This document shows, piece by piece, positions 32,283 to 44,003 of a stretch of DNA of 64,000 nucleotides. A program made the position numbers and the translations under genes. The notes below the pieces were generated by a model that was not told the origin of the DNA, searched no databases, and saw nothing but the letters and a program-made list of their open reading frames with translations. Each line of letters begins with the position of its first letter. Position 1 is the stretch's first letter. The stretch is from positions 1,612,001 to 1,676,000 of the forward strand of contig CAJSYZ010000007.1 in the NCBI GenBank assembly GCA_910574455.1. The letters are read 5' to 3'. Source of the stretch: Trichaptum fuscoviolaceum. Its lineage: Eukaryota > Basidiomycota > Agaricomycetes > Hymenochaetales > Trichaptaceae.

Positions 32283-35200
32283 TCATTGTCTAGTTTCGTA
32301 CAATGTTTCGTGCATGTGCATGTCAGCAAATCTGTTAACGTAGAATCTATCGTAAAAGTCCAGGGATTCCTCAGGTGTCAATGACTTCGGAGGAGATTCG
32401 TCACCCTTCGGGACCCCAAGGAGGTGAGCTAAACGAAAGATGTCCCCTATATCTATCACAGACAGCTTCGGAGCCTTGCAGTCACGGTGATAGTGATGTC
32501 TGCCACTGTCATTCACTCCGGGACAGCGTCCGACACAGGCGGTAGAGCTCTCCAACTCATATGCTGGTTCAACTATCCACATTCTTGTTTTCGGGTCGGG
32601 CGATTCTCCAACACGCTTGAAAAACTGGACGAGAGCGCATTCCTGACGTTCCACTTTAACGGTGAATGAGAAAAAAAGTATAACCCTGGCAACTCTCATT
32701 CCTGCGAACCCCTGTTTGCGGGAACCACCTCGGACAAGAACTGCATCTCGTCGAGGTTTTCCGCGCCAAGAGGGACTGGACCTGATCACCTCCCTCATTG
32801 CTTGTTCTATAGGGATCGATTCACCACGATACGCAAAGAACGCGGTGGCTGAATGGAAAATTGAAAAGTCATTGCTAATATCCAGTTTATAGTGTTCAAA
32901 TCCGTTGTAGTTTAATTTGGCTTGCCTGCTTACTACTAGTAGTAGCAGAACACTTTGAGTTGGTGTTACAACTTTCGTACTTGTTGAATAAGTGTTTCTT
33001 GATGAGTTGTCGGAGTTGTCGAAGTTCTGGATAGCCTTCTATTGCCGCGAGAGCATCGAGCTGTTTAGGGTACACTTTACTGGACTCTGCAAGGATAACA
33101 ATAAACAAGTTGGATTTGCAGCACCAAAAGGATGTTTCACTAACGTTTTTTCGAAGCCATTAACGTAAAGCTCAAAGGGTCATTCCCGCCACCCAAGCGG
33201 AGCTGGCGTTCAGCATTTCCTACGCCATGAACCGCACCACGCTGTGGCTCATCTATTAAACTTTCGGAATCGTCCAAATCTGCAATTTCGTTGAGCTCTT
33301 GAATACCCACAATGGCATTGAAGAAGTCATCTGTATCATCAGCTTCACCTACTACTAATACGTCACGTTGTTGCATCTGCTCTCCCCCACTGGCATCAGG
33401 GTCCCTCTCAGCGTCATCCGACTCTGACTCTGACGACATATTCTTGCGCAAAACATCTCGCAAAGCTCTCCACGAAGCCTCGGCTAACGTATCATCCAGC
33501 ATTCCACGCCTTTTGAAGTCTGCCCTTGATGCAATAAGTTTACTGAGTTGTTGGTTTGCTGTGATCATCTGACCCAAGGGATCATTTTTGTTTGAGCGTC
33601 GCCATGTTTCCTTGACCGCGTAAATGTGCTTATTCTCTGTGATCGATGAACATAGTCCACTCGGTGCAGCGAACAGAGGAATCATTGTAGGATAGTGGAC
33701 CATGGCATGCTGTCGTGGTAGTGAGAAGTTGTCCCGGATACCCATAGCTATGAATATTTGCCGATATTGATGAAAGCAATCCAGAGAGGCTTTGATCTGA
33801 TCAAGTGTTGAGGCTGTAATCGTGTACCGACGCACAAGATAACAGAAGTCGAGAAATGCACTCAATGCATGAATATATCATCCTGCACAATGCCCACAAT
33901 AGCCGGAAGATACACCTAAGCGGTTTACATCGACTACTATCAGCAAACGACCGCCTCGAACAAGAAGGAAAAATCACATACTTTCATAAGTGCCTTTGAA
34001 TCATTGCCTGTCCATTGCTTGAAGCCTCGGCCTTCGGGGAATCTACGTAGTCCAGGAAAAGGAGCAGCGACTCTGATTCTACGCGGAGGTCAGCGATAGT
34101 ATTCATATTATACAAATTGTTTGAGAATGGCACCTTTTATCCACAATATCCAGCTCTGTTGTGGTCAAGCTCTGGCATATCCACTCGACAAGATGATCCT
34201 TGAAAACACCTTTGATGATTTGGTGCAATAGGTCCGGAGAAATGAGATCGCATATATCTGCGCGCGGAAAGTCATTGGTGAAGGGCTACGGGAAAACATA
34301 GTTCTTAGAAGCGCATCCAATGGAGAATTTGGAGCACATACCACGATATCTTGGTGGAACCCATACTCTTTGCGAATTGTTGCTCTGGTTAAGTTGTTGT
34401 CATTTACCTGCTCTATCAATCGTTCGTGTAGCTCTTTTGTTCGAGGATTTGATTGCAAACTCCGGATTATCTAGGTCCTTGTGGGGAGCTGTGCATCTAT
34501 ATAGCCACCGTAAGCCATTTCCTCAGACTCCTATGCGATTTTGGAAAGGATGGTACTTACTTGCAGCACCATCCAGTGCATATTGCGCATAGACTCACCT
34601 GTTCCGGATAATCGGCTATATACGAGCCGAGTCCGAGAACCGACCTACGCAAGTGACCATCAGGGCACCGGAGAATGGTCTGTTCATTGTTTATGGACAT
34701 GGCGGTCTTCAGTGAACTCAAGATTCTCGATATAGATGAATGAAAAATTTGATGTCTAAAGCGACGGAAGTCATCTGACTTTTCGTACTGTCGCTCAGCT
34801 GCAAAAAAGCGTCAAAACACAATTGAATGGCTCAGTTTTTGACACACACTCTTTGGTATTGCTAAAAATGCTACAAGCTGGACTGTATTCAACTTTTGGG
34901 ACCGCCGGGCCTTGTTTGATACATTTCCTATTGAGAGATATAACGGATAATATTCGTTGTTGCCAGTTCCAACGGAAACTGTTGTCTTGTCGCTCCCCAA
35001 GATCACCGGAACGAACATAGATCCATGGACTGCTTTATCTTCGGCGTAGATCTTATTCTAAGTCAAGGATAATCAGTATGTTTCCTGCGAGTTCATGAGT
35101 CATGACCTACAGCCTGTTCCCAAGCAAAATTTCCGGACATGTAATTTCTGAACACTCGTTCTTTGTCATTGATGTCATCAGATTCCTCCTTTGGCTGATA

Positions 35201-36288
35201 TTCACGAAATGGGACATAGTCGAATTCGCCTTCTAAAGCCGTATTATCCACCAAATTTCGGATCACTTCCAAGGGATCCCGATACCATACATCATATCCT
35301 TTCCTCTTCCATGACTCGGTGTTCTCGTCTGTCGCTTTTTGGCCATTGTTGTCCGTGTAGAAGTTACTAAAGGATTTCCAAGGCACATCACCAACTCTCG
35401 TAGCGTCAATGACATTGTACAACTTTTGTGCGTCTCCATCGAGTAGCGTACTAGTGGGATCCAGATCTGAGTCATCGTCGGGCTTAGTTACGTCCAACTC
35501 AGAATATCCGCCAGATTTCGCGTTCTTCACAGACTGAATTCGCTGGTAAGCCTTCATGATTCCGAGAAGCTTTGTTATATTACCAGCAGACATTTGCTCA
35601 TCGCGATAAAGAAAGTCTGCGAGCTCAAAATCTGCTCGGCACGAATAGGGAGACCAGTCATTTGGTGCAGGTTCATTTCGCGGAACAGGTGGTTCGTCGT
35701 TTTCTAAGTTGTTTCCTTCCGCATCACACGGGGTGGCTGCACGATGTTTTTCATCAGAGTGCTATCAAACCGAGGACAATATACTTGGTGCGCACCATTC
35801 ATATATCTGTGATACACCTTTAGGTCACCATCACTCTCCTCATGATCTCCAACGTCGAAGTCCAAATCTTCAGAGGATGCACTACGGCCACTGTCACTTC
35901 CGGTGCCAGAATGGGACAGAGAATCAGGTCTGTCTAGGTCTTGAAGCAGCTCGTCTCGGCCTATACTGAGCATCGAGATATCCTGTGTAAGCATGGAAAT
36001 ATCGTAATCGTAGGAGTCAGGGCCGCTCTCAAAATGACCCTCTGTTGGAAGTTCGGACGACCTCGGTAGAGGTTGAGGAGTTGGAGCTCGTGTGGGTCGA
36101 ATAGGTGAAGGATCATAGTAGTCGTGACCACAGGCAGTAGATCTTGCCACGGATGACATCGGATGAGCTGAATATTCATGTCTTGCTCTTCCAGATTGAC
36201 TCTTGAACGTCCTACTACAGCTGGGCAAGGTGCATCGAATAGTTGGTGGAAAATGAAGGGGATCGTGCTTTTTCCGTGTCGCTGGCAT
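32283..36288 (-). CDS. Plavaka-type (KDZ superfamily) transposase
   Basis: Multi-exon gene from the ATG at 36286-36288 to a stop at 32283. The N-terminus has a C2H2 zinc finger (CTLPSCSRTFKSQSGRARHE..H). Further family landmarks in order: DVPWKSFSNFY and YDVWYRDPLEVIRNLV; LYLSIGNVSNKARRSQ and VAFLAIPK (catalytic core region); CPDGHLRRSVLGLGSYIADY with Cys/His after it; FTNDFPRADICDLISPDLLH and GVFKDHLVEW; ENKHIYAVKETWRRS, NQQLSKLIASRADFKRRGML; and the C-terminal domain ARVILFFSFTVKV, AHLLGVPKG, FYVNRFADMHMHE. Every landmark expected of the full protein is present, so it could be functional. Exons near 32283-32880, 33140-33865, 34130-34460 and 34800-35090 join by short introns; exact sites are not all fixed. 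Confidence 0.85.
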
Positions 36289-36651
36289 CAATGTAACCTT
36301 CAGTAGTACATGTCGATGATTGGGACTCACAGCTGAGTGCCAGCAGGCTGGCAATGAGTGAACTTGAACCTGAGTTTAAATTAGTCATAGTACTACTAGT
36401 ACTACTGGTAGTACGCCGGTAAGGCTGCCAGCCTGAGTGCAGTGCCAGCCTGAGTGCCAGTGAGTACTAGTACTAGTACTACTAGTAGTAGTAAGTCACA
36501 CACTGTGGCAGCCTGGCCAGTGGCAGCCTGAGTGAGTGGGCGTAAATTTTCAACTTCAAGTTGTCTAAGATAGACGCCCCCGCCTCCCTGATCTTGAACT
36601 AGCACCTTCGATCCATCTTATTATCACCCAAGTCTCAAAACACTGCACAAA
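36289..36651. promoter_or_regulatory. bidirectional promoter region with repeat motifs
   Basis: 363 bp between the divergent starts of the transposase and the DUF6532-like gene. It contains TAGTAG/CTACTA runs, GCCAGCCTGAGTGCCAG and AACTTCAAGTTG. The shared spacer suggests co-regulation (inference). Confidence 0.45.
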
Positions 36652-39600
36652 ATGTCAACTCGAAGACAGACGAGGGCTAAGAACAATAACCAGCACCCCG
36701 GAGCAGTAGTTGACCAACTCAGAACAAGACGAACAAAGGAGGAGATATTGCGGGAGAAGGAAGAAAAAGACAAAAGGAAAGTACAGCAGGCAGCGAGGCG
36801 GGATGAGGCATTGAAGGAGAAGGAGGAGAAGGAAAAACAGAAGGAAGAACGGGCAGCTTTCCGCAGAGCTGCGGCCCAGCAAGTCGCGGTCGCGAAAGAG
36901 AGGAAAAAACTCGCTGCGGAGCAGAAACGGGCAGCAAAAGAACAAGAGGCAGCTGACAAGGTACGAAAGAAGGTGACTGCAGCAGAAAACCAAGAAGCAG
37001 CGATGCTAGAGACCGTAGAAATTGAAAACAATTTGTCGAAGGCTCTTGAGACACGCACCCAGATGGGCTCAACAGTGCCTAAACTCGCTGGAAAACGTGG
37101 ATGTAGGAAGCCGAAGGGCGAAGCTAGTAGTAAGTCTTCAACCTCAGATCAGTAATTACATAGCTTTGAACTGGCGTAAGCAGGCTCGAAGAACGATGTT
37201 AAAGACGTGTCGGGTTGTGAAGTTGAATACAACGAAGACTTAGACATTGGTGAGTTATACTGCCTATACATTTTCAGATGTTTTCGAAGCTTGGAGGTTG
37301 ACTACTTTGACTCACAATATGAAGCGGCGAGTACGGATGCGTCAAACAGAAAGCCTGCAAAAAAGGCTAGGAAAGAAGATCCCAAAGGTGAACTTCCATT
37401 TCGCACCCGTGTGCAGACCGCAAAGACGTCGAGATCTGCCGCCACTCCAAGCAACATTTTCTTTCACGCACCTGCCAGACAGAACGAGAGCCTTTCTGGT
37501 GAAGAAACGGATATAATAGACTCGCCCGCTACGTCAAAGCGGGACGACAAGACAAAGCGACCTGCCAGGGCGCTTCGCAACACAGATGAATCCACTTTCA
37601 TTGGTGAAGAGGATGGAGGACTTGAGGTGGCTGGGATAGACTCGAGAGGGATCAATTTGTGAGTTTAAATTTGAAATCTTGCAATGCGTACGGGATCAAT
37701 TTCTGGAATGCACGATGTAATGGTAAGTGTGAAGCTTGATTTAGACTCAGCTAAAGCTCATAGTTTGATCCACTGGCAACTAGATTACTAATGTTCATGC
37801 TAAAGAAGCGGATCATGACGCTCCGACAACGGGATCAAATTTCCTTCTACCTACAACGATGACACTCTCGTCTTTGTTACCATATTATGAGCTTCGCTGA
37901 CGCCAAGCTACACTAGACACAGCATCTCATTGCAAGACAATGAAAACTTAAGTCCTTGGGAGGATGAAGGAGAAACAATAACCCTCGCAAGCTATCATGG
38001 TGTAAAGAATAGCTCAATCAGCGTGCAACAGACAGCACATTTTGTCGATTCGGACACAAATATTGTGAGTTGACGGAACATTAGAATGGCAGATGCAGTC
38101 TGAATACCTTGCTTGTAGGGCGAAAGCGATCCGAGGAGGCTGACAAGGCCGGCTCAAGCTAGTGTGAGTGTGACTTATTACTGTTCGATTCACGTCAGTT
38201 ACCCCATGACCGTTTGATCATATCCCTTCGTTATTATTTTTCTGCCAACTGTCGTGTAATGAACAGGATGGAGGTAGCAGCAACTTGAACTCAAAGAAAA
38301 GGAAGTTGCTGCGCGACACTCTCTCCGGGTCGCAGGTTTCAACGGTAAGCGATGTCATATCATTCCTACCTTTTCCAATCTACTAACCAATCCCTTTCCG
38401 TACTTGAGGATAAGAACAACGAGACAAAACCAGGTGGACAGGTGAGTGCCAGACAGTGAAGCACAGTGATCCTCATGCTACATCCTTCCTTCATTGCTTG
38501 CTGAATTGATCTTTGGACAGGATGCAAACAAGAGAACTGCCAATTCGCAGCTCAGCGCACCGGTAAGTCCCATCTTAATCCAGTTTCTCTCGTTTCCCCC
38601 TGATTTATGGTTGTAAGGTGCATTCACTAGCCTTGGAACCCCGTATACAGGTATGTGTGGGCGTCGATGCACCGTAGGCTCACTTCCGCTGTAGCAACTG
38701 TTCGTTCCCTTCCTCACATCGGGTTGATCACTAATTTGTGCCTATAAATAGGACATCATAGTCACAAAAAACAGAAAGAGAAAGTCGCCACCGGACATCG
38801 ACTCCCAGGTTGATGTGGTAATTCTTCCACCTTCACGTGTAATGGATTCCTTCATGTTTATGTTTACTTACTTTACACCATCTCAATAGGCTAGTAAGAG
38901 TGTCAAGGTCAAGAAGTCATTGTTGACTGGCATGGACACACAGGTCGGTGCCACAGTAAGTGTCAATTCTTTGGTAGCCGGCATTTTAAGTTCGTTTCTG
39001 ACCGGGCGAAAAGGATTTGAGTAAGAAGAGGAAACCCTCTGACACTCCTTATCGGCCTGTGGCCGACACGACGGTAATTGCTTCCTTTCGAGCTGCTCAC
39101 TTGCCATGGATAACAGCTTTCTGACGTGTTGCAGTCTGAGATTGGATCCGCTACCTCACATCGCAAGAGGCAGTCGCTGGTGGCTGATAATGAAGCAAGT
39201 GTGGGTCGATTGATACACTCTGAATATGAGCATTCACTCACTATTCTTATTAGACCGGTGGTCGAAAGATGCCGTTAGCACCCCGAACACAGTCGCTTGC
39301 AATGACGAGAGTATCCTGCACTCCCGGACCCGAAGTGTTAGTGACTGGGGCTTATCCTGGTCATCGCAAAGTCTCTCGGACTACTAGCTCAGTGTGTCGA
39401 ATCAAATTCATTTCTATGACATATTTTTGCTGATTCACTTATATGCAGACATCAGTGGGGCTGGAGGACAAGGGCCGAAATGAAGGAAAGGAAGGATCTC
39501 GCGTGCCAGGCAGAAAAAGGGCGACGAACCAGTGTCTCCCTCCCGGTACTCAGGCCGGTTGGACTCATATTTTATTACCTTCACTATTTCGCGCAGTGGG

Positions 39601-40891
39601 AAAGTCCATCACGCCATGGCAAAACCCGGACAATGAGTTCATCAGCACACTGTGGGGGAAAGTGTTTGATTCTGTGGAACTAAGTTACGAAACACAGTTC
39701 GCCGACATCTGTTCTCTAGTTGAGTCATTCTTAGTTATCTTCAAGTTACCTTTACCAGATTGAGATGCAATCCTTGTATTTCAGGCGGCCCAGAGATGCT
39801 CTGATAGCTGGCGCAAGAAACTGTTTGAGAAAGCTGAGCATTCAGTTGCGAGTTTTATCAGCAGCGAACAATCAAAGTCAATGCAAAACGAAGCAATTGT
39901 GAAGACGTTGCAGACGCTAGTTGATAAGAAGAAAGCCGAACCGTTTCTATGGGAAAGCTGGTATAGTATGGAGAGGGTAAGTAAAAGAGTATTTATTGTC
40001 GCATTTTGTGTCCATGTATTGACCCTAAATGTACAGAAGCAAGGACTGTTCTGCTCTGACCTTGTGGTCTCAGTGTTGTCCTACACATTGTATTGGCCAT
40101 GGGTCGGCATAAAATACTGGACAGAAACACCATAGGAAAGCCTATCGGTGCCCTCGCCCTTGCGGCAACAGCGGTATCTATTTTTTTCAGTACTTATATT
40201 GTCCTTATTCGCTGATCTTCTCATGGATAGGTCAAGGTTGCCATTGATAAACAGGTGGCTCGGTTGCAAAATATCAAAGAAGAACTTGGCGGCGCTGAGT
40301 GGTATTTCACTAGCGCTCTGTGGCAGCCTCATACGGACGACTATGTTAACTTGTTGTCGAATCCCTCTTTCTTCACTGAATCAAACTGGGAAAAGGTTCG
40401 ATCCCGCCTCCTAGCTTACGATGCCAGTACAGATATCGATACGAGAAAGAACACCGAACTTGTTGGATCGGGTATCACTGGCAGGGACTTTTCCTTGTAC
40501 TTTGACATCGTAGATGCAGATTCGACCTGCGAGAAAGCGTATGACGAAGGCGCTGGTAATTGGGAAGACGGGAGCGATGATAAGGGGCGACGAGCGTGAA
40601 GGAGCTGAGCATAGAAGCGATGTTGAAGGTGATGCAGAGGACGAGGATGCCAATGCTAAAGGAGATGACGACCTGAGTGAGAGCGGGTACGAGGGCGCTG
40701 ACAAGATTGAGGGCGAGGGCGAGGACGAGGGCGCGGACGAGGACGAGGGCGCGGACGAGGGCGCGGGCGCGGACGAGGACGAGGACGAGGGCGCGGACGA
40801 GGGCGCGGAGAAGGATCCAGGCGGAGATGGCGATAATGAGGAGGACGACGCTTCAAAATGGGATTCGGCCACGGACTGCGTAGACTTCTAA
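36652..40891 (+). CDS. multi-exon protein: Lys/Glu coiled coil, linker exons, DUF6532-like domain, acidic repeat tail
   Basis: Starts at ATG 36652 with MSTRRQTRAKNNNQHPGAVV and a long charged helix (EEILREKEEKDKRKVQQAAR) resembling proteins common near basidiomycete transposons. Many small exons with Ser/Thr/Lys-rich sequence (for example TKNRKRKSPPDIDSQVDV near 38,760, and TDLSKKRKPSDTPYRPV-like near 39,020) lead to a globular region at 39,440-40,450: QAGWTHILLPSLFRAVGKS, PFLWESWYSMER, KPIGALALAATAV, GAEWYFTSALW, NWEKVRSRLL. This order resembles the Agaricomycete DUF6532 domain. A likely 46-bp intron near 40,555-40,600 joins a Gly/Asp/Glu tail. Splice sites in 37,130-39,440 are not resolved. 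Function unknown. Confidence 0.55.
40709..40812. repeat. GC-rich coding minisatellite (GAGGACGAGGGCGCGGAC-type)
   Basis: Purine/GC-rich tandem copies of GAGGGCGCGGACGAG and GACGAGGAC encoding Glu-Gly-Ala-Asp repeats at the C-terminus of the DUF6532-like protein. Copy number is likely to vary between strains. Confidence 0.85.
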
Positions 40892-41772
40892 GGGCAAATC
40901 GTTCACTGGTGAGCCTCTTCGTTTCGTCTCTGTCCGTGCGCTCAATAACTTATTACCATCGACTCGCAGAGCAGCCTTCGTTTCTACTGGCACGCCAAAG
41001 AACATGCAGAATTGAAGGCACGGTAGCGAAATGGGCCTGCCACTGCCCGTGGCAGTGGTTCAGAATCGTGTCGTGGCGGGTTCCATGATAGTGACTGCTA
41101 TGCTTAGTCTTGTGTAAATGACTGATGTACTTGAACGCTGAGGCACTGATAGCTACTTACCGTTGTCTTATATTACTTCTGATGCAATGAAATACTTGGA
41201 TCGTTCTTATGCACTTGAACTCTTGAGCACTGCAGTTTGTCTTACAACACTTGTCTCCTGCTGTAATTAAAGGATGAAGCACTGAAGCACTGGAGCACTG
41301 GGGTACAGATTGCCTGAAACACTTAGAGCACTGATTCAGCCAACTCGCCCTTATTTCAGCCAACTGGTCCTGAATAATGGGAGGACATGCATGAATAAGT
41401 GCGGTTTGCCTTATTCAGACTTCAAGTCACTCAGGACGTTTAAGTAACGCTTAAGTCACTTTCAGCAGAAAGTAGTTTCCCTGATGCACGGAGCAGTCAA
41501 ATCTCATAAATTCAACATTAGACCCGTATCTGATAGATAACGGGCCGAGCTTCGCCGGCAGATCCCTTACTCCCCCATTCCGGGTCATTGAGTTTGAAAA
41601 AGAGGTAAAAAGGCAAAAGCAATATAGTTTACATAAGAAAGAAAAAAGCGGAGAATCCCCGGTAAAAACTGACACGTTCGAATTTAGGGGATACAGTGCC
41701 CTTTACTCCCGGTGGGAGTAAGGGAACTTTACAAACTGCGAAATATTCTCAACTTTCTCGTCTATGACCTAG
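40892..41772. other. gene-free region with hairpins and GCACTG repeats
   Basis: 880 bp without a credible gene. It contains a hairpin CCACTGCC-CGT-GGCAGTGG (41040-41058), clustered GCACTG words (41,275-41,340), CCCTTACTCCC at 41564-41574, and its near-inverted pair at 41699-41724. The right boundary of the Plavaka-type block may fall here. Confidence 0.5.
41699..41724. repeat. inverted repeat around ACTCCC/GGGAGT
   Basis: CCCTTTACTCCC, a short GGT loop, then GGGAGTAAGGG: an 11-bp stem with one bulged T. A third copy, CCCTTACTCCC, is 125 bp upstream (41564-41574). Confidence 0.65.
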
Positions 41773-43073
41773 CTAGACTGGTGTATCCCCAAGCATCGTG
41801 ACTGTCAGGTCGTAAAGTCCCTCCTTCTGGACAATTTCTCCCTGGTTGACCATGTCTTCCACATCGTATTCAACGTCGATATAACGTCCACGGAGACTGT
41901 CAGCGGCCTTTCCTGTTGCCAAGTATACGCACGTCCAAGCACATAACTCTGGGCTGGAGAAGATATTAAATCCCGTCATTAGTCAGTAAGTCCCGGTATC
42001 ACTGCAGTTGCGCGAAGATGTTACGAACGTATCAACCATGTTTGCGTATGCATTTCTAATCCTTTCGGTGAACTATTCATGGTGAGTATCTCAAATAGAA
42101 ACCAGGTGAATGAACGGCCACTTACGCCAGGTTTCATCTTCTCTACATCAGGATGCAACGAACTAAGGGTCATATCTGTCTTCACTCCGCCTTCATGGTT
42201 TTAGCTACTTCGAGATCCTGCACGTAGGTTACGGAGCTCCCACCTGGATGCATGGAGTACACATGGACTCCCGACTTCGCCGTTGCATCAAGTTCGAGCT
42301 GGATACATGCAGCTGCACGGAGAAGTGCTGTCCTTGGGCCGAAATATCGTAAGCATATAAGCATATGGGGATACAATCCGAGCTCACTTGGATACGCTAT
42401 ATGCAGACATGCCAGCTTCATTATTTCCTTCTTCAGTGAAAGGAATACACATGAAAGGGCGACTCCTTACCCAAACTTAATACCCCCGCCCGGGAAGAAA
42501 TGAAGATAATCGACCCGGAATTCCTTTTCAGCATTCCCTCGAGGACCATCCGAGTAAGCATCATCGGCGCCTTGACATTAATCTCCATTATCGTCCACCA
42601 GTCCTCGAACGGTGTGAGTACGTAAGGACGGAATGTATTCACCGCAGCGTTTGGGATCACAATATCCAAGGGTCCAAGCGACAGTTCCGTTTCATCCACT
42701 GCTTCTTTCACCGCCACAGTATCTGTAGCGTCGGCGGGGAACACGAGGACTTTCCTGTCAAACTTTGAGCGTATAATCTCCGCGACCTCGTCGAGCTGTG
42801 ATTTGGTGCGCGCAAGTATGGCTACATTTGCACCTGCCTCTGCAAAGGCGAGCGCTATTGCCCTTCCGATTCCGCGACCTTTCTCAATAGATTGAGCGTT
42901 AACCTTGTCCGCTATTATCCAAGCTCTGCATGGTCTTTACCTGCTCCAGTGACAAAAGCCACTTTGCCTTGCAGAGTCCCTCCTAAGCGCGTTGGACTTA
43001 TGGCTTCGTATACATCTCTATGTTTTCTTGGAGGAATGCCGTATCTGCCTGGGTGTTCGGTTATTGATGACAT
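41773..43073 (-). CDS. short-chain dehydrogenase/reductase (SDR), copy 2
   Basis: Paralogue of the SDR at 8650-9943, with intron positions matching at each junction compared. It starts at ATG 43071-43073 (MSSITEHPGRYGIPPRKHRD) and reads GKVAFVTGAG, GRGIGRAIALAFAEAG, DIVIPNAAVNTF, IIFISSRAGVLS, the active-site AGMSAYSVSK, CAWTCVYLATGKAA and RGRYIDVEYD to TAG at 41773-41775. The NAG motif is NAA here. No broken frame was found. Divergence from copy 1 is spread over the whole protein, so the duplication is not recent. Substrate unknown. Confidence 0.88.
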
Positions 43074-43402
43074 ATTGACCCTCTCATCTGGAAGTCATTG
43101 GAGATGCTAATCACCAGCTTTATATGACTCTCCTTTAGCTCACACGCCTTGCTGATATCTTACTCACACTTTCTTCTTTTCTGTAGTATTGCCGAAGAGG
43201 ATATCAATCGGTAGATCCTATCAAGACGAGAAGCGTGTTTTGTTAGCTTCCAGTATAAGCGCCCGTATTTACCAAAACAGGCATATTTACTGCCAGTGTT
43301 TGCCATCCAATGATGTCATGCGCCACTCCTCCGAGTACATACTGCAATTCGTCATGATTCTTGTTCATCTTCACCACTGCTCTCCCTTTCACCATCAACC
43401 TC
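43074..43402. other. divergent intergenic region
   Basis: 330 bp between the second SDR and the small-protein gene. No feature seen beyond probable promoters. Confidence 0.45.
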
Positions 43403-44003
43403 ATGTCTAGCTCGCGAAACGACACAATGCCAACAGTTGCAGGTACTACCAGTGACTTCAAAGGCCAGCCGCAGGTAAGGACGTAACAACCATCGGCCAT
43501 CGCCTTGATCCATTCTCAATGTCTTCTACATTGTAGATGCCTTCCGAACTTTACGACGTACACAACCCAGGAGTTTCCGAGCCGCACATGGTCGACACTC
43601 CTCCACAACAGGGTGATTGAGACTAGGCTATCGTTCATCTACTTTGTTGTCCGTCTGACGTGGTGCGTGACGCAGGAGCAACCCAGCCAGGCTCCGGGTC
43701 GCAAGTTCACGAGGAAGGAAAGGTGCCCTTTAAAGATCAGATGATAGGTGTGTATACTTCTCCTGTCAGGCCTGATGCCATACTGCATGCTAATACTCAG
43801 ACATAAAGGTTATGCGAAGGTTAGTAGTCAGTGCGTTTCTTTACAATCATCAGAACCTGAGTTTGTTTATTCCTGTAGAGTATTCGTGGATCTGTGAGCA
43901 TTATCGTTTTGGTTTCCTGGCTGCAAAGCTGATATCTCCGATGCAGGTTCTAAAACAAGTGCGTGCTCAACTAAAAAAAAGCAGAATATTGGGAGTTACT
44001 TAG
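43403..44003 (+). CDS. small uncharacterised basidiomycete protein (100 aa) with micro-exons
   Basis: Six exons (43403-43474, 43537-43612, 43676-43747, 43809-43819, 43879-43893, 43947-44003) join in phase to 303 nt. The product begins MSSSRNDTMPTVAGTTSD, is Pro/Gln-rich in the middle, then has GKVPFKDQMIGYAKSIRGSV, a motif I associate with a family of small basidiomycete proteins of unknown function (KVPFKEQVIGYAK..RGTVL). Exons of 11 and 15 nt encode the core of that motif, so standard gene callers may miss it. The last exon is basic (LKQVRAQLKKSRILGV) and departs from what I would expect of the family, so the 3' end is the least certain part. No signal peptide or membrane span. Confidence 0.55.

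Larger units (their letters stand above)
28230..41100. mobile_element. Plavaka/KDZ-type DNA transposon region with two companion genes (ends not found)
   Basis: A minus-strand Plavaka-type transposase (32283-36288) lies between two plus-strand genes (29420-31833 and 36652-40891). The gaps between the three genes hold the same motifs (AACTTGAA, TAGTAG, TGCCAGTG), and so does the left flank. This shared texture suggests one large element, but I could not find terminal inverted repeats or a target duplication, and similar motifs occur elsewhere (44,345; 52,950). Limits are therefore provisional. Confidence 0.4.

Noticed and set aside
40411..40872. Ser/Pro-rich minus-strand frame
   Set aside because: Antisense of the GC-rich minisatellite; no splice or family support.
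30508..41100. A TET/JBP oxygenase gene, as accompanies some KDZ transposons
   Set aside because: I looked for a double-stranded beta-helix H-x-D..H pattern in the companion genes and saw none.
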